A stretch of DNA of 5,142 nt, taken from assembly GCA_945861175.1 (NCBI GenBank), contig CAMATR010000170.1, positions 1 to 5,142 on the forward strand, given 5' to 3'. Shown piece by piece: positions 1 to 5,142 of the stretch. Below the pieces are notes generated by a model. The model did no database searches and was not told the DNA's origin. It saw only the letters and a program-made list of their open reading frames with translations. This DNA is from Chitinophaga pinensis. Its GTDB lineage: Bacteria; Bacteroidota; Bacteroidia; Flavobacteriales_D; Crocinitomicaceae. Made by a program: the position numbers and the translations under genes. How positions within the stretch are numbered: the stretch's first letter is position 1; each line of letters opens with the position of its first letter.

Positions 1-1
1 C

Positions 2-625
2 ATTGCAGCGGATGCCAGTGAATTTGCGGTTCAACTGCTGCGCAATCAAATAGGGCAGAAGGTATACCCTGTGCATCGATTGGATCGCAAGACGAGCGGA
101 GTATTGCTTTTCGCATTGAATGAGGAGGTAAATCGAACAATGCAGCAAGCCTTCATGAACAAAGAGGTAGAGAAAAAATACCTGACAATCGTGCGTGGTT
201 TTACCCCCGAAAAAGGAACGATTGATTATGCACTAACCACAGAAGACGGAAAAGTGCAGGATGCCATCACGCATTATGAGACACTTCAACAATTTGAAAT
301 CCCCGTTCCATTTGGAAAATTCGATACATCACGCTATTCATTCGTAGAAGTCACTCCTGAAACGGGGCGCATGCACCAACTACGCAAACATTTCGCCCAT
401 ATTTTTCATCCGATTATCGGCGACCGTCCGCACGGCTGCAACAAACAGAATAAGCTATTTCTCGAAAAATGGAACATGAACACGATGCTGCTGCATGCGT
501 CTGAGCTTCAATTTATTCATCCTTTTTCTTACGAAAAAATCACCATTGAAGCTGGTATTCATAGTGATTTTGAGAGGGTGTTGGGAGTTGTATTTAATAA
601 ATCTGTAGAACAGTTAAATAGTTGA
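2..625 (+). CDS. truC: tRNA pseudouridine(65) synthase TruC-like, 5' truncated
   Basis: This is the C-terminal 207 residues of a RluA-family pseudouridine synthase; the reading frame is open to the left edge, so the true start lies outside. The family isomerises a uridine in RNA in the cytoplasm, and TruC acts on U65 of certain tRNAs. The catalytic motif HRLDRKTSG is present, with the aspartate encoded at 83-85. A GTG at 71 lies inside this motif (the valine of PVHRLD) and is not a start. The later block GRMHQLRKHFAHIFHPIIGD, followed by HGCNKQN, is typical of TruC rather than RluC or RluD: it has the RRHxxHxxHPIxGD-like arrangement and the HGxNxxN tail. Visible length fits a 230-260 residue TruC missing a few dozen N-terminal residues. 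It converges on the TSUP gene 21 bases away. RluA-family membership is near certain; substrate specificity is inferred from motif similarity. Confidence 0.9.
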   Translation: MAADASEFAVQLLRNQIGQKVYPVHRLDRKTSGVLLFALNEEVNRTMQQAFMNKEVEKKYLTIVRGFTPEKGTIDYALTTEDGKVQDAITHYETLQQFEIPVPFGKFDTSRYSFVEVTPETGRMHQLRKHFAHIFHPIIGDRPHGCNKQNKLFLEKWNMNTMLLHASELQFIHPFSYEKITIEAGIHSDFERVLGVVFNKSVEQLNS

Positions 626-633
626 ACAATTCA

Positions 634-655
634 ATACTGATTTTAATCACAGTAT
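634..655. terminator. Inverted repeat between convergent genes, possible bidirectional terminator
   Basis: ATACT (634-638) and AGTAT (651-655) are perfectly complementary, and inside them GATT (639-642) pairs with AATC (645-648), with a two-base bulge on one side. The repeat spans the gap between the truC stop and the TSUP stop codon and overlaps the latter. A smaller repeat, TTGAA-CAA-TTCAA, lies at the truC stop (about 622-634). Neither is GC-rich and there is no clean T-run on either strand, so the terminator role is a guess from position. The inverted repeat itself is directly visible. Confidence 0.3.
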
Positions 656-1432
656 ACCCGCACAAAACAAGCCGCCTATAATTAAAAGCAATGCCCCAAC
701 TACGCGTTGAATACCTTTGATGGTTGTTTTGGTGAGAAGCTGCTTTCCAAAGTATGTTCCGAGAAAGGCAAAGGCAATGCCGATTAGTAGCGGTGTTTTT
801 ATGCCATTAAAATCAACAAGTTTAAAAATAGTTGTCGCATAGACCATTATTCGCGTGATGTCGATTACCAGCGCAATGGCATTCGAAGTACCGATGAATT
901 CCTCTTTGGAAAGTCCTGTTTTGGTAAGAAAAACAGACCTAAAAGCACCCTGATGACCGGAAATTCCGCCGAAGAAACCACTGAGTACACCACCCAGCGG
1001 CATGTATTTTTGCTCCATTTTCCAGTTCGATAATTTGGGAAGTAATTCAAAAAGTGCAAAAAAGAGCATGAGTGCGCCAATAACCAATTTCAGTGAAGTA
1101 ATACTTAGTTCTTTATTAAACAAGACATAACTGTAAATAACTGCTTGTTTCCCCATGAAATTCAGGAGCAGTGCCCCCAAAAGTGCAGCCCCCATTGCGG
1201 GTAAACCAAAGCGTAACAGTGTTGGCCAATGAACGTGTTTGTACACCATCCCAAATTTGAATACATTGTTTGAAAAATGCACAATGGCCGTGGCTGCAAT
1301 AGCGATATCGATCGGGAAATACAGGCTGAAGACAGGCAGTAAAATGGTACCAAGTCCAAATCCTGAAAAGAAGGTGAGCGATGCGCCAAAAAGGACGCTA
1401 AGTGCAATTATGAGATAGTTGATGATTTCCAT
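647..1432 (-). CDS. TSUP-family (TauE/SafE-like) membrane permease
   Basis: A 261-residue, strongly hydrophobic protein with about eight likely membrane segments (roughly residues 4-30, 40-60, 72-95, 112-132, 144-163, 180-202, 212-230 and 241-260), the size and layout of the 4-TMS Sulfite/Unsaturated-acid/Permease (TSUP) family, which moves sulfite, sulfonates or other small anions across the inner membrane. Each half carries a glycine-rich motif: SGFGLGTILLPVF near residue 23 and GFFGGISGHQGAFRS near 152-166. The GHQG form is, as I recall it, a feature of a subgroup common in Bacteroidota. The ATG at 1432 has a GAAAG purine stretch just upstream and gives a normal first helix. The gene converges on truC and is divergent from the threonine aldolase gene across 72 bases. 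Nothing nearby reveals the substrate, so 'sulfite exporter' would be over-specific. The family call is firm. Confidence 0.88.
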   Translation of the reverse strand: MEIINYLIIALSVLFGASLTFFSGFGLGTILLPVFSLYFPIDIAIAATAIVHFSNNVFKFGMVYKHVHWPTLLRFGLPAMGAALLGALLLNFMGKQAVIYSYVLFNKELSITSLKLVIGALMLFFALFELLPKLSNWKMEQKYMPLGGVLSGFFGGISGHQGAFRSVFLTKTGLSKEEFIGTSNAIALVIDITRIMVYATTIFKLVDFNGIKTPLLIGIAFAFLGTYFGKQLLTKTTIKGIQRVVGALLLIIGGLFCAGIL

Positions 1433-1491
1433 TCTTTCAAAAAAAGTAAAAAATAGCTCAATGATTGTGAAGTTAGCGTTAATTTCATTGT

Positions 1492-1499
1492 CAAATTTA
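1492..1499 (-). promoter_or_regulatory. Candidate Bacteroidota -7 promoter element for the TSUP gene
   Basis: Read on the minus strand, these bases are TAAATTTG, an exact match to the Bacteroidota -7 consensus TAnnTTTG. Transcription would start near 1485 and leave a leader of about 50 bases before the ATG at 1432. I see no good -33 TTG at the usual 19-21 base spacing, and that position would fall inside the start of the aldolase gene. The match is seen directly; promoter function is inferred. Confidence 0.35.
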
Positions 1500-1504
1500 A
1501 TCCA

Positions 1505-2527
1505 ATGATCGACTTTAGGAGTGATACTGTGACGAAGCCAACGCCAGCAATGTTGGATGCGATGTTCAATGCGGAAGTAGGTGATGATGTGTTTTCTGAA
1601 GATCCAACAATCAATGAACTGCAGCGTTTTACGGCAGATTTATTTGGAAAAGAGGACGCGTTGTTTTGTGCATCTGGAACTCAGACAAATCAAATTTCGA
1701 TCAATGTGCACGTGCAACCGGGTGGTGAAATAATTTGTCACGAAGAAAGTCATATCTACAAATACGAAGGAGGAGGTATCGCCAAAAATTCGGGAGCTTC
1801 TGTGAGATTGTTGCAAGGAGACCGCGGACGGTTGAAGCTGGATGCAATTAAAAAGTGGATCAACAATCCCGATGATGTTCATTTTCCATTGACGCAATTG
1901 GTTTCTTTGGAAGATACGGCAAACAGGGGAGGTGGAGCCATCTATGACTTCGAGGAGATAAAAAAAATTAAGCGTTTTTGCATCGAAAATAACTTTCCTC
2001 TTCACCTTGACGGAGCTCGATTGATGAATGCCTTGGTGGAAACGAACATCGATCCGAAAATTTATGCAGCTGAATTTGATTCAATATCACTTTGTTTGTC
2101 AAAAGGATTGGGCGCTCCTGTTGGATCTGTTTTACTTGGATCGAAAGATTTTATAAAAAAGTCGCGGCGTGTGCGAAAAGTTTTTGGTGGAGGAATGCGT
2201 CAAGCAGGAATCATAGCCGCAGGCGGACTTTATGCGCTAAAGAACAACGTGAATCGATTGAGATTAGACCATGCACATGCGCGTCAGTTGGAGCAAGAAT
2301 TAAACAGTTTAGAGTGGGTGGATTCGGTCATGCCTGTTCAAACAAATATTGTGGTAGTCATTTTGAAGGATGCATCAAAAAGGGATGTCATAATTTCTCT
2401 ATTGTTAGAACACGGAATACGCATCATGGCTTTTGGTGAAGGAATGTTACGCATGGTAACTCACTTGGATATTTCTTCTGAACAAATCGATCAAACTTGC
2501 TCCACTTTGAACAAACTAAAACCATAG
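1505..2527 (+). CDS. ltaE: Low-specificity L-threonine aldolase (PLP enzyme)
   Basis: A complete 340-residue fold-type I PLP enzyme that cleaves L-threonine or L-allo-threonine to glycine and acetaldehyde in the cytoplasm. Family marks run the full length: N-terminal DFRSDTVTKPTPAM, GDDVF at 26-30, the cofactor pocket CASGTQTNQ near 55-63, His84 in the HEESHIYKYEGGG block, HLDGAR at 167-172, and LSKGLGAPVGS with the Schiff-base lysine Lys200, followed by FGGGMRQAG and the terminal RMVTHLDIS. The length is normal. One oddity: the usual LENTHN loop reads LEDTAN (135-140), so the conserved histidine is Ala139 (codon GCA at 1919-1921). The ATG at 1505 gives the canonical N terminus and has only A/T-rich sequence before it, with no clear ribosome-binding site. 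It is the first gene of a tight three-gene block; the next start codon abuts its TAG stop. The enzyme call is very secure; stereochemical preference cannot be read from the sequence. Confidence 0.96.
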   Translation: MIDFRSDTVTKPTPAMLDAMFNAEVGDDVFSEDPTINELQRFTADLFGKEDALFCASGTQTNQISINVHVQPGGEIICHEESHIYKYEGGGIAKNSGASVRLLQGDRGRLKLDAIKKWINNPDDVHFPLTQLVSLEDTANRGGGAIYDFEEIKKIKRFCIENNFPLHLDGARLMNALVETNIDPKIYAAEFDSISLCLSKGLGAPVGSVLLGSKDFIKKSRRVRKVFGGGMRQAGIIAAGGLYALKNNVNRLRLDHAHARQLEQELNSLEWVDSVMPVQTNIVVVILKDASKRDVIISLLLEHGIRIMAFGEGMLRMVTHLDISSEQIDQTCSTLNKLKP

Positions 2528-3163
2528 ATGGAATACATTCGAATTTTCATTTTGATTTCTCTACTTTATTCTTGTTCCTCTGGTGAGAAGGATGAGGTAT
2601 TGAATATGAATGATTTGACACCTCATGCAAATCAAGCAAATGCCGGTAAAAAAGAAAAAAGTGAAGACAACATCGACTATGGATTCAGTATTCCAATGGC
2701 CGATTCTTCAGGCATAACAGTCATGGAAATAGACTTCATGAAAGATCCAATGTTTCCCGATCGATTCATGCCTGATTCTATTTTGAAGTTAAAAATGGAT
2801 TTAAAAGAAGGCCAACTATTTTATGGTCAGTGGATTTTTGCAGATTCTTTAAAAACGCGTAATGCCCTATTCAATTGGTTGGATTGCTTTGGGACGAATT
2901 GCAATACGATTAAATATTTATCTGAATCTCGTTTTCAAAACGATGCCATGCTCCTTTTTGTAAATGATACTTCTATCTTCTATATATCATCAAAGATCAA
3001 CTTAGATGAGAAGAAATGGCAGCACTATTTGGAATTGAAGTACGGTATTAATCTTTGGAAAACTGTAATAGTTCAGCGTTATGGTCAGAAGGCAATATGG
3101 TATTCTTTTGGAAAATATAAAGAAGCTAAAAAGCCTAGTTTTGTATCACTTAAAAACGAGTAA
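2528..3163 (+). CDS. Hypothetical lipoprotein, possibly surface-exposed
   Basis: A 211-residue protein I do not recognise. Its N terminus is a short lipoprotein signal: one early Arg, a hydrophobic run (residues 6-14), then a lipobox-like LYSC with the lipidated cysteine at Cys16. After it comes SSGEKDE; an acidic cluster close to the cysteine resembles the surface-export signal described for Bacteroidota lipoproteins, so display on the outer face is possible. Residues 20-50 are polar and probably a flexible linker. The rest looks like one compact mixed domain with several Trp and Tyr residues and a Cys120-x4-Cys125 pair that could form a disulfide outside the cytoplasm. The ATG directly follows the stop of the aldolase gene without a single spare base, suggesting translational coupling, and the next gene begins 2 bases after its stop. 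The CDS and lipoprotein nature are well supported; the function is unknown. Confidence 0.8.
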   Translation: MEYIRIFILISLLYSCSSGEKDEVLNMNDLTPHANQANAGKKEKSEDNIDYGFSIPMADSSGITVMEIDFMKDPMFPDRFMPDSILKLKMDLKEGQLFYGQWIFADSLKTRNALFNWLDCFGTNCNTIKYLSESRFQNDAMLLFVNDTSIFYISSKINLDEKKWQHYLELKYGINLWKTVIVQRYGQKAIWYSFGKYKEAKKPSFVSLKNE

Positions 3164-3165
3164 AT

Positions 3166-3498
3166 ATGAAAATAATCAATAGAGGATTTATTACCGTGCG
3201 CGCTAAGTCGGCATTTTGGGATTGGGCAAATAACTTTGAAGATTCTTTTGGTTTTACTGAAGCAGATGCCATTGAACCGAATGCGTACCTTATTACAGAA
3301 GATTTTTTTGAAATCGAACCATTGATTGAGCAAAATTTCAAGAAGATATTTATAAATGAATTATCTATGGTCAATGAGAATGAGGAAGAATGGCCAGAAG
3401 ATAGATCTCAGGAATTATTTCTAGAATGGTTCGACCTTGAGATAGGATCAACCGTCTTCGATCTAGAAAAAGCAGATTTGAAAGCGGATAAACTATAA
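3166..3498 (+). CDS. Small acidic conserved hypothetical protein
   Basis: A 110-residue, probably cytoplasmic protein with no signal peptide or membrane segment. It is strongly acidic (26 Asp/Glu against 10 Lys/Arg) and rich in aromatics (4 Trp, 12 Phe). Visible pattern: INRGFITVRAKSAFWDW at 4-20, PNAYLITED at 38-46, then WPEDRSQELFLEWFDLEIGS at 76-95 followed by VFDL. From memory this matches a widespread bacterial family of small proteins (WPxxR...F..WF....S.V.DL) with no established function; that recollection needs a search. Gene 2 bases downstream of the lipoprotein gene, so very probably cotranscribed with it and the aldolase; no Shine-Dalgarno is evident. It is the last gene of the block, since a 76-base gap with a T-run follows. 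The coding call is good because of the motif pattern and the tight spacing; no function is proposed. Confidence 0.8.
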   Translation: MKIINRGFITVRAKSAFWDWANNFEDSFGFTEADAIEPNAYLITEDFFEIEPLIEQNFKKIFINELSMVNENEEEWPEDRSQELFLEWFDLEIGSTVFDLEKADLKADKL

Positions 3499-3531
3499 TT
3501 TATTGACCGTTTTAGTTTTATATTTTTTTTT
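3490..3531 (+). terminator. Weak candidate intrinsic terminator after the aldolase block
   Basis: AAACTA (3490-3495) can pair with TAGTTT (3513-3518) around a 17-base loop, and a run of nine T follows at 3523-3531. The order (stem, then T-run) and the position at the end of the three-gene block fit an intrinsic terminator. However, the stem is short, has almost no G-C pairs and begins inside the preceding gene, so it would be thermodynamically weak. Confidence 0.3.
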
Positions 3532-3574
3532 GCAACTTTCTCGTTATTAAGTTGTTTTAATAAAAAAAGTGAGC

Positions 3575-4177
3575 ATGAAAACATTTCTTTATATTAGCTT
3601 AGGTTTGATAACAATTTTTATTTTGTCACAAGCCTTTATTACAGGATCTATGAGCAAAATTGAAAAGCATAAATACACTGTATTAAAAGAGTTTGATCAA
3701 TTTGAAGTCAGACAATACGAAGCTGCCTTGTTTTCAAGTGTTAAAATGGATGCTAAAACCTATGAGGAAACTTCTAGTTCCGGTTTTAGAGTACTTGCAG
3801 GTTATATTTTTGGTGGAAATGAGGAAAATGAAAAAATTGCCATGACTTCACCTGTTGTAATGGAAATGGGCGACTCTATGAAAATATCGTTCATGGTTCC
3901 ATCCAATTACACCGAAAAGGATCTTCCAAAACCAAAGAATAGTCGCATCTTTTTTGAAAGAAAGGAAGGTGCAATTATTGCTGCTATTCGCTTCGGAGGC
4001 TGGGCTAATGATAAACGTATTGAGAAACACCAAAAACAACTTTCAGAGGCATTGGCAAAGCAAGGTATAAAACATAGTGGAAAGTTCAGTTATCTGGGTT
4101 ATAATCCTCCATATGCCTTGATTGCACGAAGAAACGAAGTCGTTGTTGAGTTAGTGGGGTTTGTGATGGGGAAATAG
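3575..4177 (+). CDS. SOUL-family haem/porphyrin-binding-like protein, membrane-anchored
   Basis: A complete 200-residue protein with an N-terminal hydrophobic helix (about residues 4-22) and a SOUL domain over the rest. Family marks include YEVRxY-like FEVRQYEAA at 43-51, FRVLAGYIFGGN at 71-82, KIAMTSPVVME at 87-97, the mid-domain FMVPSNY at 106-112, IRFGGW at 138-143, and the closing YNPPYALIARRNEV at 176-189. SOUL proteins of animals and plants bind haem or other tetrapyrroles; in bacteria the role is mostly unproven, so ligand binding here is a family-based inference. The helix lacks a clear cleavage site or lipobox, so it probably anchors the domain outside the inner membrane. I chose the ATG at 3575; a GTG two codons earlier (3569) is in frame but less likely. 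It is separated from the upstream block by 76 bases, so it may have its own promoter, though I found no exact TAnnTTTG there. It converges on the CYTH gene. Confidence 0.92.
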   Translation: MKTFLYISLGLITIFILSQAFITGSMSKIEKHKYTVLKEFDQFEVRQYEAALFSSVKMDAKTYEETSSSGFRVLAGYIFGGNEENEKIAMTSPVVMEMGDSMKISFMVPSNYTEKDLPKPKNSRIFFERKEGAIIAAIRFGGWANDKRIEKHQKQLSEALAKQGIKHSGKFSYLGYNPPYALIARRNEVVVELVGFVMGK

Positions 4178-4233
4178 TTTAAAAGTTCAGGTCCCGATAA
4201 GTGAGCTATTTCAGAAACACAATCTTCTCTAAA

Positions 4234-4683
4234 TTAAACTTTATGAATCAAGTTGGAATTGTAGTAATTTGGATCTGTTGAGACTTCTTCTCCAACCCAT
4301 TCTGGTAATTCGAAGTGCTCATCTTCTGAGTTCAACTCGATTTCAGCCAGGTACAATCCTTCCAGTTTTCCCATAAAAACATCAACTTCCCACAAATGGT
4401 TTTTAAATGAAATTTCGTATCGAAATTTTTCAATTACTTTTTCTGCAAATGTTGAAATCAGCTCCTCAGCATCTTTGATTGGAATTTCATATTCAAATTC
4501 AGCCCTGCTTATCCCATGTGTTGGTCCTTTGATCGTTAGATAACCTTTTTTTTCTTTAATTCTTATCCGAATAGTTTTTTCAGCACTATTCACCAGATAA
4601 GCTTGCACAATTCTGGACGGAGAAGGCTTGAGGAGTTTCTTCCATAGGGTTTTGTCAACGAGAAACTTGCGCTCAATTTCCAT
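4234..4683 (-). CDS. CYTH-domain (triphosphate tunnel) protein
   Basis: A 149-residue protein consisting of a single CYTH domain. The signature ExExK sits at the very N terminus (MEIERKFLV: Glu2, Glu4, Lys6). Further tunnel residues alternate along the strands as expected: Arg39 and Arg41 in TIRIRIKE, Lys52 in TIKGP, Glu62/64/66 in AEFEYEI, Lys86 and Arg88 in KFRYE, Glu99 and Asp101 in WEVDVF, Glu114 and Glu116 in LAEIEL, and a closing PEWVGEEVSTDPNYYNSNL. Such proteins use two metal ions to hydrolyse tripolyphosphate, thiamine triphosphate or other triphosphates, or act as class IV adenylate cyclases. The short stand-alone form resembles bacterial tripolyphosphatase-type members, but the substrate cannot be settled from sequence. 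The start is fixed by the family's N-terminal ExExK. It is convergent with the SOUL gene (56 bases) and divergent from the deacetylase gene (89 bases). No missing key residue is seen. Confidence 0.93.
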   Translation of the reverse strand: MEIERKFLVDKTLWKKLLKPSPSRIVQAYLVNSAEKTIRIRIKEKKGYLTIKGPTHGISRAEFEYEIPIKDAEELISTFAEKVIEKFRYEISFKNHLWEVDVFMGKLEGLYLAEIELNSEDEHFELPEWVGEEVSTDPNYYNSNLIHKV

Positions 4684-4690
4684 TTCATTT

Positions 4691-4718
4691 CAAAGGTACG
4701 AATAAGATCAAAAAATAT
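4691..4718 (-). promoter_or_regulatory. Candidate Bacteroidota promoter for the CYTH gene, close to its start codon
   Basis: On the minus strand, 4698-4691 reads TACCTTTG, an exact match to TAnnTTTG. About 20 bases upstream there is a TCTG (around 4722-4719), one mismatch from a TTTG-like -33 element. The end of the -7 element is only 7 bases before the ATG at 4683, so a transcript initiated here would have almost no leader. The element match is visible; its use as promoter and the leaderless consequence are inferred. Confidence 0.45.
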
Positions 4719-4772
4719 CAGACCGAATCAAATAATCGCTCAATCCAATTTGAGAATTCCTATTTTTACGCT

Positions 4773-5142
4773 GTGAATATCTTTTTGACATTTGACTATG
4801 AATTATTTTTCGGCAGTTCCGCAGGCTCGGTTGAGAAATGTCTTATTATTCCAACGAATAGACTTTTAGATATAAGTAAAAAATTCGGTGTTAAGATGAC
4901 ATTTTTTGTTGATATAGGTTATCTTATAAAAGCGAAGGAGTTTTCAAATACTTCCCCTAATTTGAAGATTGATCTAGATGCGGTTGAATCGCAATTAAAA
5001 GAGATTGTTGCGACAGGAAATGATATTCAGTTGCACATTCACCCTCATTGGGAAAGGTCAGTCTTTAGCAATGGGAAATGGCATATACAAGTTGATGGGG
5101 CTTATAAATTGAGTGACTTTACTGAAGATGAAAAGCGCAGAA
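4773..5142 (+). CDS. NodB-like polysaccharide deacetylase family protein, 3' truncated
   Basis: The first 123 residues of a protein cut by the right edge. The frame has no stop from 4773 to the end. The start is probably GTG at 4773, giving (M)NIFLTFDYELFFG; no ATG, GTG or TTG lies in frame between there and the divergent CYTH gene, and no Shine-Dalgarno is visible. Features of the NodB (CE4) fold: TFDYE at 6-10 in place of the classic TFDD metal motif, MTFFVDIGYL at 42-51, and LHIHPHW at 87-93, which provides the His-x3-His metal pair (His88, His92). The stretch YKLSDFTEDE at 111-120 also recurs in a subgroup that I recall from surface-polysaccharide (LPS, capsule) gene clusters. The likely role is deacetylating an N- or O-acetylated sugar or a glycan precursor, but catalytic residues further along are not visible. 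It may be the first gene of a polysaccharide locus to the right. Confidence 0.8.
   Translation, partial: MNIFLTFDYELFFGSSAGSVEKCLIIPTNRLLDISKKFGVKMTFFVDIGYLIKAKEFSNTSPNLKIDLDAVESQLKEIVATGNDIQLHIHPHWERSVFSNGKWHIQVDGAYKLSDFTEDEKRR

Noticed and set aside
71..625. GTG at 71 as the start of truC
   Set aside because: It would begin inside the catalytic HRLD motif; the frame is open to the left edge, so the gene is simply truncated by the window.
865..1407. Open frames on the minus strand at 865-1080 and 1162-1407
   Set aside because: They lie within the TSUP gene in another frame of the same strand, have no family features, and the TSUP frame is clearly the coding one.
1408..2005. Minus-strand open frames at 1408-1614 and 1640-2005
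   Set aside because: They run antisense to the threonine aldolase, which is conserved over its full length; no independent motif was seen.
2092..2439. Plus-strand open frame of 115 codons inside the aldolase gene
   Set aside because: Frame-shifted shadow; Cys/Trp/Arg-rich composition typical of out-of-frame translation.
3085..3374. Two minus-strand open frames overlapping the lipoprotein end and the 110-aa gene
   Set aside because: Antisense to two packed plus-strand genes; no recognisable protein features.
3569..3574. GTG at 3569 as start of the SOUL gene
   Set aside because: In frame only two codons before ATG 3575; the ATG gives a normal signal-anchor start (MKTFLYIS) and is the more usual codon.
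3848..4039. Minus-strand open frame of 63 codons
   Set aside because: Antisense to the conserved core of the SOUL gene.
4176..4240. AGTTTAA (4176-4182) and TTAAACT (4234-4240) inverted pair as terminator between SOUL and CYTH
   Set aside because: Only seven A/T-rich pairs separated by 51 bases with no T-run; easily a chance match.

Overview
The window reads as ordinary chromosomal DNA from a member of the Bacteroidota, probably an environmental flavobacterium or close relative. Supporting signs: most genes lack a clear Shine-Dalgarno sequence; two start regions carry matches to the Bacteroidota -7 promoter element TAnnTTTG; there is a lipoprotein with an acidic cluster just after its cysteine; and the protein subfamilies (TruC, a GHQG-type TSUP permease, a short CYTH protein, a SOUL protein) are of types familiar in that phylum. 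Order and genus cannot be resolved from this sequence.

Layout: (1) 2-625, plus strand, the 3' part of a TruC-like tRNA pseudouridine synthase cut by the left edge. (2) 647-1432, minus strand, a TSUP (TauE/SafE) membrane permease, convergent with truC. (3) 1505-3498, plus strand, a tightly packed three-gene block: low-specificity threonine aldolase, an unrecognised lipoprotein whose ATG directly follows the aldolase stop codon, and a 110-residue acidic protein starting 2 bases after the lipoprotein. (4) 3575-4177, plus strand, a membrane-anchored SOUL-family protein. (5) 4234-4683, minus strand, a CYTH-domain (triphosphate tunnel) protein. (6) 4773-5142, plus strand, the N-terminal part of a NodB-like polysaccharide deacetylase, cut by the right edge. 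The first half is visibly richer in G+C than the second half.

The genes do not form one obvious pathway. They look like small housekeeping and accessory units: tRNA modification, anion/sulfur transport, threonine/glycine metabolism, haem or porphyrin binding, (poly)phosphate chemistry and polysaccharide modification. The only strong operon evidence is the aldolase-lipoprotein-small protein block. The deacetylase at the right edge may open a surface-polysaccharide locus outside the window. No gene-free stretch exceeds about 90 bases, and I see no tRNA, rRNA, CRISPR, insertion sequence or attachment site. I found no convincing new biological system; the best leads are the aldolase/lipoprotein/small-protein block, the altered aldolase active-site motif, and a possible leaderless promoter in front of the CYTH gene.
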